Below, piece by piece: positions 57,564-64,000 of a DNA stretch of 64,000 nucleotides. The notes beneath the pieces were generated by a model, which was not told the DNA's origin, did not search any database, and worked only from the letters and a program-made list of their open reading frames with translations. Made by a program: the position numbers and the translations under genes. Within the stretch, counting starts at the first letter, position 1. Each line of letters starts with the position of its first letter. Source of the DNA: Hymenobacter amundsenii. GTDB taxonomy: Bacteria; Bacteroidota; Bacteroidia; Cytophagales; Hymenobacteraceae. The stretch covers positions 20,138 to 84,137 of the forward strand of contig NZ_NIRR01000020.1 of NCBI RefSeq assembly GCF_002204745.1, written 5' to 3'.

Positions 57564-57890
57564 ATGATTACCGTTTCTGATAAAGCCAAAGAGAAAGTCG
57601 AGAAGCTCATGCACGATGCAGCGCTTGATGCTACTTATCGTCTGCGGGCCTCGGTGGCTGGCGGCGGTTGCTCGGGCTTAAGCTATAAGCTCGACTTCGA
57701 TGATGAGGTAAAGCCCATGGACCAGGAGTTTGAGGACAAGGGTGTGAAGGTAGTAGTGGATATGAAAAGCTTCCTTTACTTGGCCGGCACCGAACTCGAT
57801 TTCTCTGACGGGCTAAATGGGAAGGGCTTCTTCTTCGACAATCCGAATGCCTCCCGCACCTGCGGTTGTGGCGACAGTTTCTCGGTCTAA
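57564..57890 (+). CDS. iscA: IscA/HesB-family Fe-S carrier
   Basis: 108 residues. The three ligand cysteines are in AGGGCSGLSYKL (C36) and RTCGCGDSFSV (C100, C102), the A-type carrier signature. N-terminus ITVSDKAKEKVEKLM is typical. A TTG two codons upstream (57558) also opens the frame; ATG 57564 is preferred. Ends the isc cluster and is followed by a bidirectional terminator. Confidence 0.95.
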   Translation: MITVSDKAKEKVEKLMHDAALDATYRLRASVAGGGCSGLSYKLDFDDEVKPMDQEFEDKGVKVVVDMKSFLYLAGTELDFSDGLNGKGFFFDNPNASRTCGCGDSFSV

Positions 57891-57905
57891 ATTTTTACTG
57901 TTCTC

Positions 57906-57951
57906 TCTTAACAGAAGAGCCTTCTCCATTAGGGGAAGGCTCTTCTGTTAG
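57906..57951. terminator. Bidirectional terminator between iscA and the convergent secreted protein
   Basis: TAACAGAAGAGCCTTCTCC (57909-57927) pairs with GGGAAGGCTCTTCTGTTA (57933-57950), with a five-base loop. Confidence 0.85.
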
Positions 57952-57975
57952 GTATTATCGAGGTCAAGGCACTTG

Positions 57976-59985
57976 TTACTGCTTAAGGAATTTGCGGATT
58001 TGGCTACCTGCTGCCGTGGTCACTTCCAGCTGGTACACCCCAGCGGGCAAGGCAGCAACGTCGAGCACAGCTATACCGGAGGGGGCCTCCCCTACAAGCA
58101 CCACACGACCGGCTAAACTAATCACGCGGTAGTTTACTATGGCTACCGGAGCTACTAGCGTCAGTTCAACCGAGGCCGGGTCAGGATAAAGCTGCCACTC
58201 CCCGCTGGCCGCAAGGCTTACCACAGCCGAGTACGCCTCTTTGCCATCAGTGTCTACCTGATGCAGGCGATAATAGCTCACACCGGGTAATGGCTGCCTG
58301 TCTTGGGCAGTGTAATTGCGATGGCTGGCTGTGTTGCCTTGGCCGGCTACGGTGGCAATAGTCTGGAATACTTGCCCGGAGGCTGAGCGCTGCAATTCGA
58401 AACGGGCGCTGTTGCGCTCGAAAGCCGTAACCCACCGCAGCCGCACTCCCCCCATTACCCGCTCGGCTCCAAACGTTAGTAGTTCAACGGGCAGTGGGCT
58501 GTTGCAGAGCACCACCGCAGTAGCCGAATTACGCGGCACAGGCGTTTTGATGTCGAAATCCGCTCTGTTATCGTTGGTGTCCTGGCAGCCATTGGCCTTG
58601 CGGATAGCGGCCGATGCATTGGCAATGGCGCCGGTGGAGTTACCGCCTTCTGCTTGAGTAGACGTTCCGTAACCCACAAAATCAACAACGTTGGTACTCG
58701 TTGGGCCCGTTACAAGGGTGTTAGAGCTAGCCAGTGCTATCTTCCCGTTGCTCGCGCTTAACCTAGTAGTGCCGGTAAAATCTGGTGTAGGCAAAGATGC
58801 TCCAATGGCCCCGGTTGCTCCAGCCAATTGTAACAGAAAGTAACTGCCCGCTGGAATGGAGGCCGTGGCTGGCAGTGTTTCCGAATTGACGGTCGAAAAG
58901 GTACCATTGTTAGCCGCCGCATACTGCACCGACCAGCCGGCTAACGATACAGCTGCAGCGCTACGGTTGTAAAGCTCCACAAAATCGTTTTTATACGTCG
59001 CACCCACGTTGCCGCCGCCCCCGTAGAGCTGGCTGATAACCACCCTTCCGACCAGCGATTCGACCGTGAAGTTTGTAGCGCTACTGCTGGTCTTGTTACC
59101 CAGGGCCACTGTTATAGGACCAGTGCTACTGCCCGCCGGTACGGTAGCCCTCAGTTGCGTAGCCGAAACTACGCTCACGGCAATAGCATCTGTCCCGTTG
59201 AAACCAACACTAACTTCTTTGACGAACCCAGTCCCGTTGATGGTGACCACGGTTCCCACTGGTCCGGCGACCGGGGTAAAGCTGCTGATGGTGGGGGCCG
59301 CGACGGAAGGTCCGACACTACTCGTTACCATTACCTCATCCAAACCAATACGAGTGCGAGTGCCACCGCCAGGCAAGCTGTAATACAACCACCGGATCTG
59401 TACCACTGGCTGGTCGTTTACCGCTTCAGGCAGCGCAATAGCGTTGAACAGCATACTTTGCCCGGAGGCATTACCCTCAAATTTGGTGTCAGCTACCTCA
59501 GTGAAGCTGCCCGTTTGCCCCAACCGGTATTGTAGCCTCAACCCATTGGCACGGCCACCGGGGCTGATGACACTGGCGACCCAACTAACCAGCACCTGAG
59601 CCCGTCCAGTCGTGTTCAGGCCCAATGTTACAGCTCCAATGGTATTAGTGCCGCTACCAAGTACACTAACACCATTTGCTCCTTCATTGCGAATATTACT
59701 GCTAGTAACAGCCCCTCCGGCTACCAATGCTGCATCGGCGTTCGGAGAGCTGACGGTAGTAGCATCCGGCTCGCTGGTAAAGCTATGGCCCTGCAAAGAT
59801 ACTGGGTAGTTGGTTGAGGTGGCATCATTGAATCCTCTGAATTCATAGGCACCCAGGGCCAAGTTATGGGGCGTTGGATTGGTTTGCCCCCAACCTATTC
59901 CAGGTACCAGCAGCAACAATAACAGCAAGCTAACAAGTAGGCGCCGGAACGCCCAACTCCCGTAGGAGAAGTTGAGATATTTCAT
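57976..59985 (-). CDS. Secreted T9SS cargo with IPT/TIG and lamin-tail-like domains
   Basis: 669 residues with a signal peptide (RRLLVSLLLLLLLVPGIGWGQ). An N-terminal beta domain (LGAYEFRGFNDATSTNYPVSL) precedes an IPT/TIG domain (PTISSFTPVAGPVGTVVTINGTGF) and a lamin-tail-like domain (VVISQLYGGGGNVGATYKNDFVELYNRSAAAVSLAGWSVQY). The C-terminus has the T9SS layout: PLPVELLTFGAERVMGGVRLRW, YYRLHQVDTDGKEAYS, WQLYPDPASVELTL, RVISLAGRVVL, LPAGVYQLEV ending in a basic tail. It is exported through T9SS to the cell surface or medium. Role unknown. Confidence 0.88.
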   Translation of the reverse strand: MKYLNFSYGSWAFRRLLVSLLLLLLLVPGIGWGQTNPTPHNLALGAYEFRGFNDATSTNYPVSLQGHSFTSEPDATTVSSPNADAALVAGGAVTSSNIRNEGANGVSVLGSGTNTIGAVTLGLNTTGRAQVLVSWVASVISPGGRANGLRLQYRLGQTGSFTEVADTKFEGNASGQSMLFNAIALPEAVNDQPVVQIRWLYYSLPGGGTRTRIGLDEVMVTSSVGPSVAAPTISSFTPVAGPVGTVVTINGTGFVKEVSVGFNGTDAIAVSVVSATQLRATVPAGSSTGPITVALGNKTSSSATNFTVESLVGRVVISQLYGGGGNVGATYKNDFVELYNRSAAAVSLAGWSVQYAAANNGTFSTVNSETLPATASIPAGSYFLLQLAGATGAIGASLPTPDFTGTTRLSASNGKIALASSNTLVTGPTSTNVVDFVGYGTSTQAEGGNSTGAIANASAAIRKANGCQDTNDNRADFDIKTPVPRNSATAVVLCNSPLPVELLTFGAERVMGGVRLRWVTAFERNSARFELQRSASGQVFQTIATVAGQGNTASHRNYTAQDRQPLPGVSYYRLHQVDTDGKEAYSAVVSLAASGEWQLYPDPASVELTLVAPVAIVNYRVISLAGRVVLVGEAPSGIAVLDVAALPAGVYQLEVTTAAGSQIRKFLKQ

Positions 59986-60102
59986 AAAGCTGAAGGGTAT
60001 AATTGCTAATACTCGCCTAATCTATATACAAATACTCAATAATACTTTTCTTATTTGCCATTGCATCTACTGCGGAGTACCTATTTGGCCTGATAACAAA
60101 AA

Positions 60103-60133
60103 AAGAGCCTCTCCCGAAGCGGGAGAGGCTCTT
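60103..60133 (-). terminator. Terminator of the large secreted protein
   Basis: On the minus strand AAGAGCCTCTCCC pairs with GGGAGAGGCTCTT across a five-base loop, followed by a T-run, about 20 bases after the stop. Confidence 0.88.
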
Positions 60134-60155
60134 CATTAGATAGTTATGCCATAAT

Positions 60156-63100
60156 TTAGTTGCGAACAACCCGGCGGGTCACTTTCGTATTGCCTTCGCC
60201 CACGGTTACCAGGTAGATTCCCGTCCGCAGAGTCGACATGTCGAGTTTACCGTCAGCGCGCAACTTCTGTGTGCTGAGAACCCGACCTGTCAGATCGGTC
60301 ACAGTTACTACTGTGCCTTCGGTCGGAGCACCACCCACCGTAATCGTCAGTTGGTCGCTTACTGGGTTAGGGTACATGTTAATTTCCCCAGCCTTGAGCA
60401 GATTGACAGCAACCGGCGTCGAATAAGTGGTCTTGCCATCCCGATCTACCTGCTTAAGGCGGTAGTAACCGAGGCCGTTAAGCGGCTGACGGTCAACTTC
60501 ATTGTAGGTCGTACCAGCACTGGTCGTACCCTGGCCAGCGCGGGTCAGAATCGTGGTAAATGAGCGGCCATCGCGGCTACGCTCCACTTCGAACTGCTTG
60601 TTGTTGAGTTCGGAAGCCGTTTCCCAACGTAGGGCTACCTGCGAACCGTTCACCTTAGCCGAGAACGATACGAGCGAAACTGGCAGCGGTGGGTTACCTG
60701 GTGCAATGATGCCAGGTATTGAATTAGGCACGGGCGGCGACAGGTAATTTTCGGCACCGCTAACGGCCACGTTAAAGTTGTTATCAATGTTGTTGTACTC
60801 GAACGTGTAGAAGTAATACGTCGTGCTTGGGTTCAGCCCGTCGATTACTACAGTGTTATTGGGTCCGGAATAAACTACAAAATAACCGGGGGCAATTTGC
60901 GGCCCCACACCGTACGTCTGGTTACCTGTCTGATAAGAAATACCATCCTGTGGCTGGTTATTAGCCGGTAACGTAGGATTAACGCTGGCTACGATCAAGC
61001 GGCCTTCACCAAAGCCTTGGGCGGCATAATTTGCAGGCAGGTTGAAAACAACAGTTGCAGTGTTTCCATCACGGGTTACCGTGGCAGTGCTTCGCATTGT
61101 AGGTTCGGTATCAATCGAGCGGCCGGTAAGCAGGTCATTAACGCCAAACGACTGAGTTGACATGTTCGAGAAGTCATTGCTCTGGAACTGTAGCGTCGAT
61201 TGTCCGGAACCTAGATAAGTCGGCGTGTACCGTACATAGATAGGTTGGTTAACCGTGTAGGTAGAAGAATTCGGAGTAAGTACCAGTGAGTTGGTAAACG
61301 TCACGTTATCCAGCGACAGCTCAAACTGCTGAACTCCATTGGGGTTCAGTGGATTTGAGGAGAGGAGCTTGGTAATGTTGATGGGTTGCAAAACTCGCTG
61401 TGCATTGATGGTTAATGCCTGCGATGCTGACTTCGTGTTGATAATCACGTTGCGAACCTCTTGGAAGGCATTCGCAATTTGAATGGTCGGCTCACTGGTG
61501 CCATTTACCTGAATAGCCTGCGAGGTAGCTGGGCTGCTCGAATTCAAAATAATAGACGTAGTGCTCAAGGCCGAAGGCGGCAGGAAACGCACATATACCG
61601 TTGTATTCGGTACGTCGCCGGCAGGGCCCTGGGGTATCACAAACGAATTACCCGTTCCGATTATACCGTCAAAGGTTGAAGTAAGCGAAACCTGAAAGTA
61701 TTGGGGAGCCGCTACCGTAATACCTTGCAACAGATTGGTACCCGTTACAGTGTACGATTGCACATCAGAGGCCACGCCTGGTACCGTTGAAAACTGGTTA
61801 AGAACACCCGAAACGTTAATGGTCGAGTTACCACCGGTGCTGTTAGCTGTAATCGAAACTACTGCATCGGGGGCTCCCACGCTGGAAGCAGTTATAGAAC
61901 CGCTGAACGCACCTTTATCTACTGGTGCTACCAACCGTACTTCAATGTTACGCAACGAAACCGACCCATCGGTAGCAGGGGTAATTGTGATAGGACCATT
62001 CACGAAGTCTCCACCTGCCGAAGCATCACGGAAAACGATGTTATTATTGGAACCCGTCAGCACTAACGGAGCCGTTAGGTTGCCTGCATTAATGGCGAAG
62101 GCCAAGGTTTGGGCCGATCCAGTATTGGAAACTGTCCCAAAATTCAGCGCTGAGGGATTCACCACAATGAACGGACCCGTAGGAGCCGCCGTAGCGTCGC
62201 CCGTTACGGCAACCCCAGTGGAGGCACCGCCGTTGCCGGTTGTAGTAGCCGTGATAGTCGAGTTGTAGCTACCCGCAGAGGTAGGCGCGAAGCGGGCCTG
62301 CAGGCTAGCATTGATCGAGTTGTTGGTGGGACTGAGCGTAATAACAGATACGAAGTTGCCCGAGTTGCCCTGACGAATCAGAAAGCCATTAGGGGCACTT
62401 ACCGTTACATCAGACGTAATGTTTTCACCGGTTACAGTAAAGTTCTGAGGAGCAGAAACCTGTCCGGCTTGGAAAGTTCCAAAGTCAAGTTGGGCTGGAG
62501 CCGAAGACAAGGAAGCTGGCGGCAAGGTACCGATACCGGAAACGCCTACGTTGCGCGTAGTAGCGTCCATGCTGGCAAACGTAACGTTCCGCACTTGCTC
62601 ACCCGCTGTTGTCGGTGCAAATACTACATTAACAATGGCATCAGTAACCGTACCGCTGCCTTGCGGGATTTCAACCGTGGCACTATAGGCGCTGTTATTA
62701 AAGCTTACCTGAAAACCAGTAGGAGCCGTAACTGTAATAGGAGCCGTCAACGACGTAGCATTAACAGTGACGCTCATCGGTGATGACGTGGTGTTGATCT
62801 GTTGGTTGCCGAAAGCCAGTGCAGTCGGCGTTACTGTAATAGTTGGCGTACCGGGAGTGCCAATACCTTGGACGTCAATAAACGCGTTCAATGTGGCACG
62901 ATTGGCAGAGACCTGAACATATTCTTCAGAGGTGCTACCAATAAAAGTAGGTTTAAACCGCACTAGAACTGTACCTCCCGTAGCCGGAAGCGTCAGCGAA
63001 GTACTATAAGTTGTTCCTCCATTTGAGCTACCTTCAAAAGAAGGAGCATTGACAAAACTTACAGCGATGCTTCCAGATACACCAGCTGCAGTTACAGTAT

Positions 63101-63293
63101 ACTGTTTCGCTGGGGACGATACTGCTCCAACTGCTACAGAGCCATAAGTATCGGGGGACCCTGGTGAAGTAGTTGGCGTCACTGTTAGCGACTGAGCCTG
63201 CGTGATGAATGGGGCAAAGACCGCAAACATCACCAGCAGCCACACCCAGGGGCGACTGAAACTCGGATTTTTACTTAAGTACTTGTTTTTCAT
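60156..63293 (-). CDS. Large secreted T9SS cargo with repeated Ig-like (choice-of-anchor D-type) domains
   Basis: 1045 residues with a signal peptide (WVWLLVMFAVFAPFITQAQ). It has at least four repeated beta domains, each with a proline/asparagine-rich start such as TPTALAFGNQQIN, APAQLDFGTFQAG, NPSALNFGTVSNTGS and a VRFKPTFIGS/VVFAPTTAGE-type middle. These resemble HYDIN/ASH-type or choice-of-anchor D Ig-like modules. A fibronectin-like part (VVFNLPANYAAQGFGEGRL) follows. The C-terminus has the T9SS sorting domain (PLPVSLVSFSAKVNGSQVALRWETA, MYPNPVSDQLTI, VTDLTGRVLS, LRTGIYLVTV, VTRRVVRN). Probable adhesin or surface protein. Confidence 0.88.
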   Translation of the reverse strand: MKNKYLSKNPSFSRPWVWLLVMFAVFAPFITQAQSLTVTPTTSPGSPDTYGSVAVGAVSSPAKQYTVTAAGVSGSIAVSFVNAPSFEGSSNGGTTYSTSLTLPATGGTVLVRFKPTFIGSTSEEYVQVSANRATLNAFIDVQGIGTPGTPTITVTPTALAFGNQQINTTSSPMSVTVNATSLTAPITVTAPTGFQVSFNNSAYSATVEIPQGSGTVTDAIVNVVFAPTTAGEQVRNVTFASMDATTRNVGVSGIGTLPPASLSSAPAQLDFGTFQAGQVSAPQNFTVTGENITSDVTVSAPNGFLIRQGNSGNFVSVITLSPTNNSINASLQARFAPTSAGSYNSTITATTTGNGGASTGVAVTGDATAAPTGPFIVVNPSALNFGTVSNTGSAQTLAFAINAGNLTAPLVLTGSNNNIVFRDASAGGDFVNGPITITPATDGSVSLRNIEVRLVAPVDKGAFSGSITASSVGAPDAVVSITANSTGGNSTINVSGVLNQFSTVPGVASDVQSYTVTGTNLLQGITVAAPQYFQVSLTSTFDGIIGTGNSFVIPQGPAGDVPNTTVYVRFLPPSALSTTSIILNSSSPATSQAIQVNGTSEPTIQIANAFQEVRNVIINTKSASQALTINAQRVLQPINITKLLSSNPLNPNGVQQFELSLDNVTFTNSLVLTPNSSTYTVNQPIYVRYTPTYLGSGQSTLQFQSNDFSNMSTQSFGVNDLLTGRSIDTEPTMRSTATVTRDGNTATVVFNLPANYAAQGFGEGRLIVASVNPTLPANNQPQDGISYQTGNQTYGVGPQIAPGYFVVYSGPNNTVVIDGLNPSTTYYFYTFEYNNIDNNFNVAVSGAENYLSPPVPNSIPGIIAPGNPPLPVSLVSFSAKVNGSQVALRWETASELNNKQFEVERSRDGRSFTTILTRAGQGTTSAGTTYNEVDRQPLNGLGYYRLKQVDRDGKTTYSTPVAVNLLKAGEINMYPNPVSDQLTITVGGAPTEGTVVTVTDLTGRVLSTQKLRADGKLDMSTLRTGIYLVTVGEGNTKVTRRVVRN

Positions 63294-63458
63294 GATTATA
63301 TAAGAAAGGAATGTTTTACAAAAAGAAGAGAATGAGTGCCATGCTATTCAGCCCGATTATGGTGAACAACGAATATGCCAAAGTTTTAGTGAGTTAGGAA
63401 TGAAGCACTTGACCTAATGGTAGATACGAGAAAATCAGATACAGGATTATAATTATTC
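63294..63458. other. AT-rich upstream region of the large secreted protein
   Basis: About 165 bases with no gene supported. Low GC, as in many promoter regions in this window. No -7 consensus box was identified with confidence. Confidence 0.35.
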
Positions 63459-63671
63459 TTATATTGAATCATACATATACCATAAAATATTTTCTACCAA
63501 ATCTCTACCAAACTCTCCATTTATAACGTCGAACCAATATTCAGTCTTCTGCTTGACATCAATTAGTGCTACTCTTCTGTATGGCCCATCAATCAGAAAA
63601 AAGCCATAACACGTTGTATCAGCCTTTTTTGCCTCATTCAGCAAGACCAACAACCAGCTACCCAACTTCAT
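63459..63671 (-). CDS. Small hypothetical protein, possibly truncated at the N-terminus
   Basis: 70 residues from ATG 63671. Content reads like real protein (FFLIDGPYRRVALIDVKQKT, YWFDVINGEFGRDLVENILW). The frame remains open 13 codons upstream (GILTKFDPVYELR) without a good start, so the gene may be the 3' part of a longer one or use a TTG at 63677. AT-rich compared with the rest of the window. No family recognised. Confidence 0.4.
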   Translation of the reverse strand: MKLGSWLLVLLNEAKKADTTCYGFFLIDGPYRRVALIDVKQKTEYWFDVINGEFGRDLVENILWYMYDSI

Positions 63672-63870
63672 CCTCAATTCATAAACTGGGTCAAATTTAG
63701 TTAGGATACCTCACATGACAATCATTGCTGTTGAAAATTGGATATAGTAATAATCGAGTTTTTACTGTTTTATAACTTACCGAGGTTACTGGTTGAGTGG
63801 CCATAAGCAACCTATCATCGCCCTCCCAAACGGAGACTGGCAATCCAGAATACCATGCCTACACACTCGA

Positions 63871-63901
63871 AAGGGTCGCTAGCACTATGCTAGCGACCCT
63901 T
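63871..63901. terminator. Hairpin abutting the aminotransferase fragment
   Basis: Perfect 13-bp stem AAGGGTCGCTAGC/GCTAGCGACCCTT with loop ACTAT. It resembles a terminator stem but lacks a T-run on the plus side. The right arm passes directly into the aminotransferase-like frame. Confidence 0.6.
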
Positions 63902-64000
63902 CAGGCCTACGCGGCCATGCAACTACCGGCCGGGGCGTTGCCCATTGCCGAAGAACTAGCCGCTACCTGCCTGAGCTTACCCCTGTACCCGGGTATAAGT
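63899..64000 (+). pseudogene. C-terminal fragment of a DegT/DnrJ/EryC1-type aminotransferase
   Basis: The 34 codons at the window end read LQAYAAMQLPAGALPIAEEL then AATCLSLPLYPGIS. This is the conserved C-terminal stretch of sugar aminotransferases of the DegT family (usually ...LPVAE..A...LSLP.YPG). The other 330 or so residues, including the PLP lysine, are absent upstream; a hairpin and unrelated DNA stand there instead. So it looks like a 5'-truncated remnant, though the rest of the gene beyond 64000 cannot be seen. A tiny ORF starting at ATG 63887 would include it. Confidence 0.5.

Overview
The window looks like chromosome from a high-GC member of the Bacteroidota, most likely Hymenobacter or a close Cytophagales relative. 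The basis is the type IX secretion (T9SS) sortase/porin pair with cargo carrying T9SS C-terminal domains, the TAnnTTTG-type promoter -7 boxes, many LolC/FtsX-like, DUF4296, DUF58 and PspC/DUF2807 proteins, and the dispersed palindromes typical of that group. The assignment rests on gene content and motifs only. The window is mostly housekeeping and envelope genes, with one tRNA (Lys-UUU), no rRNA and no CRISPR.

Layout. 1-7.5 kb: a biotin cluster (bioB 3' end, a small unknown gene, bioF, bioD, bioA, a beta-ketoacyl synthase). An AT-rich ClC chloride transporter splits it between bioF and bioD. 7.5-12.8 kb: an exported M28 peptidase, a large superfamily-2 helicase with predicted membrane helices, a small envelope protein and a 49-residue ORF. 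12.9-15.5 kb: lysC (frameshifted) and lysA. 15.5-24.5 kb: a GT39-like glycosyltransferase, an sce7726-like nuclease-fold protein, an SDR/DUF2867 protein, exported beta-rich proteins, an Lgt-like membrane protein fused to an exported domain, and a frameshifted AT-rich lipoprotein. 24.7-31.2 kb (minus strand): aldehyde dehydrogenase, DUF2905, topoisomerase III, galactose mutarotase, DUF4296 lipoprotein. 31.2-33.2 kb: a DUF58 gene translationally coupled to a BatD-like membrane protein. 33.5-42.3 kb: tRNA-Lys, M3 peptidase, a PaaE-like reductase, M23 peptidase, LolC/E-like permease, NamZ-like DUF1343, fmt, folA. 42.5-48.2 kb: porU2-like and porV2-like genes. 48.6-55.1 kb: PadR plus PspC/DUF2807, CCA-adding enzyme, small lipoprotein, threonylcarbamoyl-AMP synthase, methylmalonyl-CoA epimerase. 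55.2-57.9 kb: iscS, iscU, an unknown gene, iscA. 58-63.3 kb: two large secreted T9SS cargo proteins. The end holds a small ORF and a fragment of a DegT-type aminotransferase.

The most striking structure is not a gene. About twenty palindromic elements from several unrelated sequence families fill gene junctions. One family ends or starts with GTCATGCTGAGCG. Another is built from tandem 7-mers (AGCTAAC, CAACTGG, GAGGTGA types) arranged as inverted arms. A third is a 242-bp palindrome that fills the space between two convergent stop codons. At three places (the beta-ketoacyl synthase, the topoisomerase III linker, the BatD-like N-terminus) a palindrome lies inside a coding frame without breaking it. 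At several others it supplies or abuts a stop codon. Two genes (lysC and a lipoprotein) carry apparent single-base deletions, which may be real or may be assembly errors.
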